Assembly: GCA_012514235.1 (NCBI GenBank)
Contig: JAAZAR010000040.1
Location: 1 to 46,773, forward strand
Origin: Actinomycetota bacterium
GTDB taxonomy: Bacteria; Actinomycetota; Thermoleophilia; UBA2241
DNA length: 46,773 bases
Direction of reading: 5' to 3'
Part shown: piece after piece, positions 27,456 through 34,595 of the stretch
How the letters are laid out: each line of letters starts with the position of its first letter
Position numbering within the stretch: the first letter of the stretch is position 1
Program-made: the position numbers and the translations under genes
The notes under the pieces: generated by a model
Seen by the model: the letters and a program-made list of their open reading frames with translations, nothing else
What the model was told of the DNA's origin: nothing
The model's database searches: none

Positions 27456-28925
27456 ATGAAGAGGAACCCCCAGGCGGGCGTGCAGCGCACGCTCGGCGCC
27501 CGCCTCCAAGTCTTCAGCGACGCTGACCTCGACGACATCCACCGCGCAACGCTCGAGGTGCTGGAGCGCACCGGCGTGTTCGTGGAGAGCGAGGAGGCAC
27601 TCGACGTGATGGCCGACGGCGGCTGCCGCGTCGACCGCGAGACGAAGACGGTCAAGATCCCGCCCTACATCGTGGAGGACGTGATCCGCTGGTCGCCCAA
27701 GAGCATCCGGCTCTGCGGCCGCACGCCCGAGAACGACGTGCTGCTCGAGGGCGGCCGCGTGGGCTTCACCAACTTCAGCGCCGGCATCATGGTGCTCGAC
27801 CCGCGCACGGACGAGCACCGTCAGTCCACGGCGCAGGACGTCGCCGACCTCGCCCGCATGACCGACTACCTGAGCGAGATCGACACCTACGAGCACTCGG
27901 TGGAGAGCCGCGACGCCTCGCAGGACACGCTCGCCGTGCGCGACGCCGCCATCGGCCTCTCCAACACCACCAAGTGCTGCGGCACGGGCGCCCTCTCGAT
28001 GGACGACGTGGACGCCATCGTGCGCATGGGCGCCGCCATCGCCGGCGGCGAGGACAAGCTGCGCGAGCGCCCGCTGGTCTACTTCTGCGAGTGCCCCGTC
28101 AGCCCGCTCAAGATCACGCGGGACGCGGCGGAGGTCATCATGGGCGCCGCCCGCCACCACATCCCCAACACCGTCATCTCGATGGCGATGAGCGGCGCCA
28201 CGTCCCCGGTCACCCTGTCCGGGACGCTGGTCACCCACAACTGCGAGGTGCTGGCCGCGATGACCCTGGCGCAGTTGACCGAGAAGGGCGCCCCCAGTAT
28301 CTACGGCTCCTCGACCACCACGATGGACCTGCGGCACGCGACCGCCTCCGTCGGCTCGCCGGAACTCGGCCTGCTCAGCGCCGGCGTCGCCCAGCTCGCG
28401 CAGCGGTACATGCTCCCGAGCTTCGTGGCCGGGTTGTAGGCAGACTCGAAGCTCGGCGACGTCCAGGCCGGTCACGAGAAGACGATGACCGCCCTCATGG
28501 CAGCGTTGGCAGGTGCCAACCTGATCTACGGGGCGGGGATGACCGAGTCCGGCGTCACCTTCGACTACGCGCAGTACGTGCTCGACAACGAGATCGCCGC
28601 CATGGTCAAGCACGCGGTAGGCGGCGTGCCGGTGAACGACGACAACCTCGGGGTGGAGGACATCCACGCGGTCGGGTCGTTCGGCCACTATCTGGGACGG
28701 GCGTCGACGCGCAAGCGCGCCCGCGAGCTCAGCCAGCCCAAGCTGATGGACCGCCGCGGCCGCGAAGGCTGGGAGGCTGACGGCAGTGTGGACGCCTACT
28801 CCGCGGCGAAAGCCGAGGCCAAGAGGATCCTCGAGGAGCACCACCCGCCCGAGCTGCCGAGCGACGTGGCGGACGAGGTGCAGACGATCCTCCGCGAGGT
28901 GGAGAAGCAGCGCGGCGTGAGCTGA
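27456..28925 (+). CDS. mttB: Trimethylamine methyltransferase MttB, with in-frame TAG (pyrrolysine 328)
   Basis: 489 residues when the TAG at 28437-28439 is read through; 327 if it stops. MttB moves a methyl from trimethylamine to the corrinoid protein MttC. Codon 328 falls in SFVAGL-O-ADSKLGDVQAGHEKT, the established Pyl site of MttB (334 in Methanosarcina), and the frame continues with conserved MttB sequence (MAALAGANLIYGAGMTESG, DIHAVGSFGHYLG, YSAAKAEAKRIL) to a TGA at the usual family length. N-terminal LDDIHRATLEVLERTGVFVE is typical. A GAACGGAGTG site precedes the ATG. Corrinoid partner not in window. Confidence 0.9.
28493..28528 (+). other. 36-nt block identical in both Pyl mttB genes, copy 1
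   Basis: This coding stretch (LMAALAGANLIY) is identical at every base to 44604-44639 in mttB2, although flanking third positions differ. It contains a perfect hairpin (28505-28520: six-base arms GTTGGC/GCCAAC around AGGT) starting 66 bases after the last base of the TAG in both genes. It uses locally rare codons (GCA, TTG, GGT). Confidence 0.6.
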
Positions 28926-28952
28926 CCAGGCACGTCGCACGACGAGAAGACG

Positions 28953-28988
28953 GAGGGGCGGCGAGGCCTAGCGGCCTCGCCGCCCCTC
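28953..28988 (+). terminator. Strong hairpin terminator after mttB1
   Basis: Arms of about 15 bp (GAGGGGCGGCGAGGC and its complement) around a short loop, 28 bases past the mttB1 TGA, followed by TCGTTCTC. Confidence 0.8.
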
Positions 28989-29047
28989 TCGTTCTCAGAC
29001 CGCGCAGCGCTGGCCGGGGGTCGCCTCGCCCGCGAGCGCGAAAGGAG

Positions 29048-29123
29048 TGGTGCCCCCGGAAGGAATCGAACCTTCGACACCAGGTTTAGGAAACCTGTGC
29101 TCTATCCACTGAGCTACGAGGGC
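29048..29123 (-). tRNA. tRNA-Arg(CCT)
   Basis: Full cloverleaf on the minus strand: 7-bp acceptor (GCCCTCG/CGGGGGC), D arm GCTCAGTGGATAGAGC, anticodon loop TTCCTAA with anticodon CCT, T-arm loop TTCGATT, and encoded CCA. The integrase stop codon lies 2 bases from its 5' end. Confidence 0.95.
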
Positions 29124-29125
29124 AT

Positions 29126-30424
29126 TTAGCTGTTTTGCAGGCGTTTTCTCTGGCGGGCCTCATCGAGGGAGAGGACTGGTGTGACACCGTTGTGACACTT
29201 TTCGGCCGTCACAGCCTGGACCGCCTGCTGCACTCTCGCCTCGAGCCCTTCGACCGCCAGGGCCTCGGCCGCCTTCGTGAGGCGCACGTAGTGCCGGAGG
29301 GTCGTCGCCGGGTCGCTGTGGCCGAGCCACTCCTGCGCCTGCTTCACTCCCCACGTCTCGTAGACCCACGTCCCGAACGAGTCGCGCAGGCCGTGCAGGG
29401 GCAGGTGCGGCCGCAGGCGGGCATCCTTCGCCCAGCGCCACCAGATGCTCTTCAGGGTCGAGGGGGCCATCTGCGAGCCGTCCAGCTTCGGTAGGACGTA
29501 CCCGCAGGCATTCCACTCCGGGCCCGCCGCGAGGCGATACTCGGTCTGGCGCCGCTGCAGGTCGCGCAGCTCCTCGACCGCGAACGACGAGAGCGGGACG
29601 ACGCGCGGCTTGCCGTTCTTCGGCGGGTACTCGACCAGGCGCTTCGTCTCCTCGGCCTGCTCGACCGTCTTCGTGACCTTGACCAGGCCGACCTCGAGGT
29701 CGAGGTCTTCCCAGCGCAGCGCGCAGATCTCGCCCTCCCTCAGGCCGGCGTGGCCGGCGAGGACGCAGGCGGCGTGCGGCTGGATGCCGCGGCACGCGAT
29801 CGCCGCAGAGACGAGCTGCTCCACCGACCAGACCGGCCGCACCTTCGGGTCGAGGCGCGGCTTGCGCTTCACCCTCGCCGCCTGGTTGACCAGGACGAGC
29901 CCTTCCTCTTCGGCCCACGCGAGACAGGTCGCCATCACATCGTGGTGGTGGCGGACCGTCGTCTCGGCTAGCGTCTCACGCTTAGCCGCGTAGTACGCGG
30001 TCAGGTCCTCACGGGTCAGCTCCCGCGCCAGCGTCGAGCCGAGGACAGGCTTGAGGTGGAGGCGCACGATCCGAGCATACGAGTCGTAGGTCGCGACCCT
30101 CAGCTCGTTCCTCACCGCGGCGAGCCAGCGGTCCAGCAGGCCGGCCACGGTCAGCCGTCCCGGGTCGGTGGTGCCGTGCTGCTCGAGCTCATCGATCCAC
30201 TGCTCGAGCAGGCGCTGCGCATCACGCTTGCCCGACGCCTCGACGATCTTGGTGAGGCGAGGACGGGAGCGCACCACCCGGCCGCGCTCATCGCGCACCG
30301 CCTCGCCCTGCTCGTCGTACACGATCTCTCGCGGCAGGTTGACGAACAGGCGGTACTTGCCGCGGACCGGCCGGCCATCCCTCATCACCTGTGACACGCT
30401 GCCTGTCAGACGACGCTCGGACAT
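29126..30424 (-). CDS. Tyrosine recombinase / phage-type integrase
   Basis: 432 residues. An Arg-rich N-terminal arm-binding part and SAM-like core-binding domain (about 95-180, TVAGLLDRWLAAVRNELRVA) precede the catalytic domain. The active-site Arg is in GLREGEICALRWED, HxxR in HGLRDSFGTW, the second His in EWLGHSDPATT and the nucleophile Tyr in LRHYVR. It would excise or insert an element by attP/attB recombination. Its 3' end abuts the 5' end of tRNA-Arg on the same strand, whereas tRNA-targeting integrases usually lie beyond the tRNA 3' end. Confidence 0.93.
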   Translation of the reverse strand: MSERRLTGSVSQVMRDGRPVRGKYRLFVNLPREIVYDEQGEAVRDERGRVVRSRPRLTKIVEASGKRDAQRLLEQWIDELEQHGTTDPGRLTVAGLLDRWLAAVRNELRVATYDSYARIVRLHLKPVLGSTLARELTREDLTAYYAAKRETLAETTVRHHHDVMATCLAWAEEEGLVLVNQAARVKRKPRLDPKVRPVWSVEQLVSAAIACRGIQPHAACVLAGHAGLREGEICALRWEDLDLEVGLVKVTKTVEQAEETKRLVEYPPKNGKPRVVPLSSFAVEELRDLQRRQTEYRLAAGPEWNACGYVLPKLDGSQMAPSTLKSIWWRWAKDARLRPHLPLHGLRDSFGTWVYETWGVKQAQEWLGHSDPATTLRHYVRLTKAAEALAVEGLEARVQQAVQAVTAEKCHNGVTPVLSLDEARQRKRLQNS

Positions 30425-30729
30425 CAGGCAAGCATCCTACACCACCCGCCGCCCGAAAGGCCGCCAGAAACCCTCTCCGTGTCTCCCGCCACCTTCCCCG
30501 TGTCACCCGACCCGGTAGGGGGGGTCGAGACGACAGACCAAAGGCCGGGAACCCTGCGTCCCCCAGGGGAGACGAAAACGACAAACTGGGCTTTCTGACG
30601 TCCTCTTTTCGAGGACCGCAGTGTCCGCTTGAACGTCGCTCTCGCCGGTCGGGGCGTGCGGGTCACTTGAGTGACTAGGGTCAGCGACCGATAGAGTGAG
30701 TCGGCGTGGTCAAGTGAGATGGGAGGGCA
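30425..30729. promoter_or_regulatory. 305-base intergenic region with inverted repeats
   Basis: No gene seen. Holds a small hairpin GTCCTC-TTTTC-GAGGAC (30599-30615) and a dyad GTCACTTGAGTGAC (30662-30675) upstream of a TAGAGT-like -10 region for 30730. These would suit control of the divergent integrase and zinc-ribbon genes, but no regulator is apparent. Confidence 0.4.
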
Positions 30730-31053
30730 ATGGCCGTCATCGCGTGTACTCAGTGCAAGAACAAGGTCAACTCCGAGAGCCCCTGGTGCCCCGACTGCGG
30801 CCATGACCCGAGAACGGGGGAGCCGGGGCCCGGTGCCACGATGACCACTCCCGAATGGGAAGTCGTCGGCGAATGCACGGTGTGCGGCGGCGAACTGTGC
30901 ACGATGGGGGTCGAAGGCATCCGCATGGGCGGTATCCACGGTGCGTGGGGTCTCGCCATCGGCAACTGGTCCGACGTCACCGAACACGTGATGAAGGTCG
31001 AGATGCTCTTCTGCAAAGAGTGCCGCCGCATGGAGCTGCGCCTGCCGCAGTAG
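30730..31053 (+). CDS. Small zinc-ribbon protein (element cargo)
   Basis: 107 residues. Three CxxC pairs: CTQC (about 6-9) with CPDC (20-23), a second module CTVCGGELC (about 49-57) and CKEC near the end (about 95-98). The N-terminal ribbon resembles those in many small regulatory proteins; the rest is not recognised. GGGAGGG precedes the ATG. Ends in TAG. Lies between the integrase and another zinc-finger gene, so probably element cargo. Confidence 0.65.
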   Translation: MAVIACTQCKNKVNSESPWCPDCGHDPRTGEPGPGATMTTPEWEVVGECTVCGGELCTMGVEGIRMGGIHGAWGLAIGNWSDVTEHVMKVEMLFCKECRRMELRLPQ

Positions 31054-31082
31054 CTGAGTGACCGGTCGCCTAGGCTGGCACC

Positions 31083-31466
31083 ATGCTCCCGATACCTCGC
31101 TGCTCCGAGTGCGGCGATCAGCTCCCGCCGAAGAAACCAGGACCCGGCAAGAACCGCGTGTACTGCTCCGACCGCTGCCGCAAGCGCGCCGAGCGGCGCC
31201 GCAAGGCGGTGGCCCAGTGGCAGGACCTCCAGCCGGCCACTCTGACGCCCTACGTCGGCCCCGACGGTCCAGTCTCTCCCCCACCGCCCCGCAAGCAGGC
31301 TCACCCGGACGAGCAGGTCGCCCGCGCCATCCTCGAGGCCCGCGGGATCGCCGGAGCCTTCGCCGTCCTGGCGCGCGAGGTACGGCCTCAGTTCGCCTGG
31401 CGCTGCGAGAAGGTCGCCGACGGCCTCCACGCCCTCCTGGACGAGTACTTCGCCCCCTGCAAGTAG
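31083..31466 (+). CDS. Zinc-finger protein with YCSDRC motif (element cargo)
   Basis: 127 residues. CSECGDQLPPKKPGPGKNRVYC followed by SDRCRKRAERRRKA is a four-Cys finger plus basic helix, similar to the second finger of 15052-15459. A Pro-rich linker leads to a helical C-terminal half (DEQVARAILEARGIAGAFAV...). Ends in TAG; readthrough would add about 30 residues before a TAA, including a duplicated CYFVCYF. DNA binding or a tRNA-element accessory role is possible but not shown. Confidence 0.6.
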   Translation: MLPIPRCSECGDQLPPKKPGPGKNRVYCSDRCRKRAERRRKAVAQWQDLQPATLTPYVGPDGPVSPPPPRKQAHPDEQVARAILEARGIAGAFAVLAREVRPQFAWRCEKVADGLHALLDEYFAPCK

Positions 31467-31587
31467 TCGGCCACCGTCTGCTACTTCGTCTGCTACTTCG
31501 CGCCGACTTCTGCAGTCTCGCCCCTAGTGCTCAGCCTCGAAATGCCTGCATAACACCAAGGTCCAACACCTTCCACTACGCGGTTCG

Positions 31588-31637
31588 TCTCCATGGTAAG
31601 GAGGGGGTCCGCGGTTCGAATCCGCGACCGGGCTCCA
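31588..31637 (+). tRNA. tRNA-Thr(GGT) 3' half, acceptor 5' strand and D arm missing
   Basis: From 31588 the sequence gives a 5-bp anticodon stem, loop ATGGTAA (anticodon GGT), 5-base variable loop, a T arm (CGCGG/CCGCG with TTCGAAT), acceptor 3' strand ACCGGGC, discriminator T and CCA. The expected 5' strand (GCCCGGT) and a D arm are absent from the preceding 60 bases. This is the usual scar left at one end of an element that inserted in a tRNA gene. Confidence 0.75.
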
Positions 31638-31720
31638 GCACCTTCACGCTACCCGTCCAGGTCGAGTCCGCGGGCTGCGACTGGACGGCGACCCTCCTCG
31701 AGAAAGCGCTGACGAACTGA
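31638..31720 (+). pseudogene. C-terminal gene fragment after the tRNA scar
   Basis: In-frame residues TFTLPVQVESAGCDWTATLL and EKALTN end at a TGA just before a strong terminator. No start exists: the frame upstream runs through the tRNA fragment. It looks like the tail of a secreted actinobacterial protein cut off by the insertion. Parent gene unknown. Confidence 0.35.
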
Positions 31721-31755
31721 GGCCCCCGGCGCGGCTTTCCGCGCCGGGGGCCTCA
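31718..31755. terminator. 17-bp perfect hairpin terminator
   Basis: Arms 31718-31734 and 31739-31755 around CTTT. It closes the gene fragment on its left and the minus-strand glycosyltransferase-like gene on its right, so it may serve both strands. Confidence 0.8.
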
Positions 31756-31784
31756 TCGCACATCGCTCGAACGCGGAGCGTCGA

Positions 31785-32705
31785 TCACTCAGGGCAGCGG
31801 AACTGGTAGTCCTCCTTGTAGTGGAGCTCTCCGCACTCTGGGCAGCGCAGCTCGTACCAGAAGCCGATCGCGACCTGGTGCCGCTCACAGAACCGGATGC
31901 GCGCGGCGAGCGTCTCGAGCTCCGTGCCGCCGCAGGAGAGACAGGTGAGCAGCACGTCGTCACCGAGAAGGTAGGCCTGCCGAAGCCGCTGCAGCGCCCC
32001 GGCGGCCCCCTCGTGCGGCGGCAGCTCGGCCTCGTGGTAACAGGCGTCGTGCCCCTTGGGCAGCTCCACGACGCCGAGCGGACTCACGAGGCCCGGCAGG
32101 AAGGCGAGCCGCAGGCCCGCCGTCCGCAGGTACTCCTGGAAGTCGCAGCACTGGGGCCGGTCTCCCATACGCTGGCGTTCGTGCTGCTCGACGAGGGCCC
32201 TACGAGTGACGAAGCAGCGCATGTCCAGGTGATCGACGGCGATCGGTTCCACGTGGACCGTGCGCGGCCGGCCGCGGCCGCGCTGGTAGCCGGTCGGCGG
32301 TATCAGGGAGAGGCAGCCCAGCGAGGGGTCCGCCTCGAGGGCCTCGATGCAGCGACCGAGCCACCCGGACTTGAACTGGAGCGTGTCGTCGACGCGGGCG
32401 AGGTACTCCCCGGAGACGAGGCGCGGCGCGATGTCGAGCCCGCAGTGCCCGTCGCGCGCCCCGTCGGCCTCGTATTGCAGGCCGTGGATGCGCCCGCGCA
32501 GGTACTGGCGCAGCAGATACGTGGCGTCGTAGTCCTCGAGGCCGTTCGCCACCACCGCGAGTTCGGAGCCCGGCGGCAGCGTCTCACGGAGGCCACGCAC
32601 GACCGTGCGCAGCACAGGCAGACCGTGCGAGACGAAGGCGACGATCCCGGCGTGCGCGGCCCCGGCTTCGCCGGTGCCTTGAGCCGGACTCACTCTGTCG
32701 GCCAC
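31785..32705 (-). CDS. Glycosyltransferase-like (GT2) protein with C-terminal zinc ribbon
   Basis: 306 residues from a GTG with GAGGAG 5 bases upstream. HAGIVAFVSHGLPVLRTVVR and LAVVANGLEDYDATY fit the start of a GT-A nucleotide-sugar fold, with a D-x-D-like ARVDDTL near residue 120. The last about 85 residues hold two cysteine groups, LTCLSCGGTELETL and LRCPECGELHYKEDYQFRC, an appended zinc ribbon. Substrate unknown. No other cell-wall sugar gene is adjacent. Confidence 0.55.
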   Translation of the reverse strand: MADRVSPAQGTGEAGAAHAGIVAFVSHGLPVLRTVVRGLRETLPPGSELAVVANGLEDYDATYLLRQYLRGRIHGLQYEADGARDGHCGLDIAPRLVSGEYLARVDDTLQFKSGWLGRCIEALEADPSLGCLSLIPPTGYQRGRGRPRTVHVEPIAVDHLDMRCFVTRRALVEQHERQRMGDRPQCCDFQEYLRTAGLRLAFLPGLVSPLGVVELPKGHDACYHEAELPPHEGAAGALQRLRQAYLLGDDVLLTCLSCGGTELETLAARIRFCERHQVAIGFWYELRCPECGELHYKEDYQFRCPE

Positions 32706-32827
32706 GCCTACTCCTCGGATCTCACCTGCGAGGACTGGCCCGCCGTGCGGGCCCGCCAAAATCGCCTCATCAGGTGAATTGTCTCACAAGAATGCCCAGA
32801 AGTGCTAGAGGAACGTTGGGTTTTCGC

Positions 32828-33496
32828 TCAGTCGAGGCCGACCAGACCGTCCCGGATGGCGTATCTCACAAGGTCGGTGACCTTGTGCATGTTCAGCTTG
32901 TCCATGATGTTGCTGCGATGCGTCTCGACCGTCTTGCGGCTGAGACTCAGCAGGTCGGCGATGTCCTGGTTGGTGTGACCCTCGGCGATGAGCTTGAGGA
33001 TCTCGCGCTCGCGAGGCGTGAGCTCGGCGGCGACGCGCCGCCTCGCGGGCTCGCGCACGCGCTGGAAGTAGTCGCCCAGGACGGCCTCCAGCGCGCCCGG
33101 CTGCAGGACCCGACCGCCGCGCGCCACGGCGCGGATGGCCGCGAGCAGCTCCTTGCTGTCCACCGTCTTGAGCAGGTACCCGCTCGCGCCGGCCTGCACG
33201 AGACGCAGCACGCAGTCCTCGCGGTCGTTGCGCGTCAGCACAAGTACCTTGAGCCCCGGGTACCGGCGCAGCAGCTGCCCGGTGAGCTCGAGGCCGTTCA
33301 TGCGCGGCATGATGGTCTCGGTGACGACGAGGTGCGGGCGGCACTGGCCGACGAGGGGCAGCGCTTCGAGGCCGTCCCCCGCCTCGGCGACGACCGTGAT
33401 GTCGGGCTGCGACTCGAGCAGCGACCGCACGCCCTGACGCTCGATGGCGTGGTCGTCCACCAGCATGACGCGGATCTCTGCCCCAGCGCCGTCCAC
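32828..33496 (-). CDS. NarL-type response regulator with Glu at the phosphorylation site
   Basis: 222 residues, GTG start. The receiver fold has the acidic pair DD 14-15, Thr in VLVLTRND and Lys in GYLLKTV, but the acceptor position reads VVTETIMPRMNG: Glu 60 occupies the place of the conserved Asp. The LuxR-type HTH (about 155-222, LTPREREILKLIAEGHTNQD and KTVETHRSNIMDKLNMH) is complete. Asp-to-Glu changes often mimic phosphorylation, so it may act constitutively or respond to another signal. No histidine kinase nearby. Confidence 0.9.
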   Translation of the reverse strand: MDGAGAEIRVMLVDDHAIERQGVRSLLESQPDITVVAEAGDGLEALPLVGQCRPHLVVTETIMPRMNGLELTGQLLRRYPGLKVLVLTRNDREDCVLRLVQAGASGYLLKTVDSKELLAAIRAVARGGRVLQPGALEAVLGDYFQRVREPARRRVAAELTPREREILKLIAEGHTNQDIADLLSLSRKTVETHRSNIMDKLNMHKVTDLVRYAIRDGLVGLD

Positions 33497-33616
33497 GACT
33501 CACCCACCCATCGCCAGACGATGAGCGCGGACTCACGACCCCGCCCGGTCTGGCCTCTAGCCCCTCTGATTCTAGGGTCCATCCCTGATGCAGGCAACGC
33601 CGCCCTACACACATGC

Positions 33617-33693
33617 GTACGTGCCTCACGTACCCACTTCACCCGAGGAGGCATGCGGAGCCCGCGCGCCTTGTGGTATAAGAACGTACGTTC
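33617..33693 (+). promoter_or_regulatory. Promoter with two dyads upstream of the VOC gene
   Basis: GTACGTG-CCT-CACGTAC (33617-33633) is a 7-bp-arm dyad. A TATAAG -10-like box at 33677-33682 directly abuts the perfect palindrome GAACGTACGTTC (33682-33693), which would cover the start of transcription. Both dyads share ACGTAC. They look like operator sites for the VOC gene at 33716 and perhaps the divergent regulator. Confidence 0.55.
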
Positions 33694-33715
33694 GCCCCAC
33701 CACGCTGGAGGAACC

Positions 33716-34084
33716 ATGGAACCCCTGATCCGTTCGCTCGACTTCGTCGCCGTGCCCTCCCGGGACGCCGCCCGCTCACGCGCCTTCTACGTGGACACGC
33801 TCGGCCTGCGCCCCGACCCCAGTGCCCCGTTCGAGTTCTGGGTCGGCAAGACGTGCTTCGGCATCTGGGAGCCCGAATCCGTCGGCATGCCCTTCGCCTC
33901 CCAGACCGCCGCGCACCTGGCCCTGCACGTCGACGACGTGGCGGCGGCGAGAAAGGCGCTCGAGGCCAAGGGCATCGAGTTCCACGGCGACACCATCGAC
34001 ACCGGCGTCTGTCACATGGCGCTGTTCTCCGACCCGGACGGCAACGCCCTGATGCTGCACCACCGGTACAAGCCGCGGTCGTGA
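33716..34084 (+). CDS. VOC/glyoxalase family protein
   Basis: 122 residues, one VOC module. SLDFVAVPSRDAARSRAFYV, HLALHVDDVAAARKALEAKG and HMALFSDPDGNALMLHHR show the beta-alpha-beta-beta-beta repeats and possible metal ligands (His in HLALHV, His/Glu-like residues in the last strand). Role could be detoxification, dioxygenase or binding. GGAGG lies 6 bases before the ATG. Has its own promoter with palindromes and does not share strand with the regulator to its left. Confidence 0.8.
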   Translation: MEPLIRSLDFVAVPSRDAARSRAFYVDTLGLRPDPSAPFEFWVGKTCFGIWEPESVGMPFASQTAAHLALHVDDVAAARKALEAKGIEFHGDTIDTGVCHMALFSDPDGNALMLHHRYKPRS

Positions 34085-34190
34085 TCGCCCGCCGGCGCCT
34101 CCCGCGGGCGCGCGTCCGCCGCGCCGCCGCGCCCGGGCGCCGCTTTGCGCCGGGGCTCGCCGTGACCTACAATGCCTAGGCTTCATTTGG

Positions 34191-34266
34191 GCCGACGTAG
34201 CTCAGCTGGCAGAGCACATCACTCGTAATGATGGGGTCCGGGGTTCGATTCCCCGCGTCGGCTCCA
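34191..34266 (+). tRNA. tRNA-Thr(CGT)
   Basis: Acceptor GCCGACG/CGTCGGC, D arm GCTCAGCTGGCAGAGC, anticodon loop CTCGTAA (anticodon CGT), T arm CGGGG/CCCCG with TTCGATT, discriminator T and encoded CCA. Confidence 0.96.
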
Positions 34267-34595
34267 CGCCCACCTCCGCCACCCGGGCCCGACTCGTCCC
34301 GGCTACCGCTCCAGCGTTTCCCCGCCGTGCGTCGCGCCGACCCCGATGCCCTGGCAGGTACATCCCGAGATCGTAGAGCACGGTGTAGCCGACGTAGAAC
34401 CACCAGAAGCAGCGCCAGCCTGACGGCCGACTCCCGACGCCACCTCGATGCGAAGCTGTAGGCGGGCTCGACAACTCTTGTGACGGTCGGCCTCTCCGTG
34501 TGCTGCAGTGGGAATTTCCGGGCATAGATGTGCGTATGCGCGCGGCGGAGATAGAATCAGGGCGGCGCACCTACAACCGGCGAAGGAGACTGTCC
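34267..34595. other. 329-base region upstream of the aldolase
   Basis: No convincing gene. A minus-strand frame contains FWWFYVGYTVLYDLGMYLP, which looks membrane-like, but it runs into the tRNA and lacks a good start. TAGAAT at 34552-34557 may be the -10 box of the aldolase, 38 bases before its ATG; no clear -35. Confidence 0.4.

Larger units (their letters stand above)
29125..31637. mobile_element. Putative small integrative element or remnant
   Basis: Bounded on the left by tRNA-Arg with a tyrosine integrase abutting it and on the right by a tRNA-Thr 3' half, with two small zinc-ribbon genes in between. No replication, transfer or phage structural gene is visible. An attL/attR direct-repeat pair was not found inside the window, so the limits are tentative. 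The TAG stop codons of both cargo genes also set it apart from the mostly TGA-ending neighbours. Confidence 0.45.

Noticed and set aside
28437..28439. TAG in mttB1 as a true stop with a separate downstream gene
   Set aside because: No start codon or ribosome site lies near, the residues after TAG are conserved MttB, and the same layout occurs in mttB2 and both mtbB genes.
31480..31505. Duplicated GTCTGCTACTTC as the start of a repeat array
   Set aside because: Only two copies, no spacer pattern and no cas genes; simple slippage is enough.
31588..31637. Possible pylT (pyrrolysine tRNA)
   Set aside because: The anticodon is GGT, the variable loop is 5 bases and no compact D arm precedes it; it is a canonical tRNA-Thr 3' half. 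No CTCTAAA-type anticodon loop was noticed in the gaps.
34202..34570. Minus-strand frame with FWWFYVGYTVLYDLGMYLP
   Set aside because: It runs through tRNA-Thr(CGT) and lacks a credible start or full length; kept only as a note in the gap entry.
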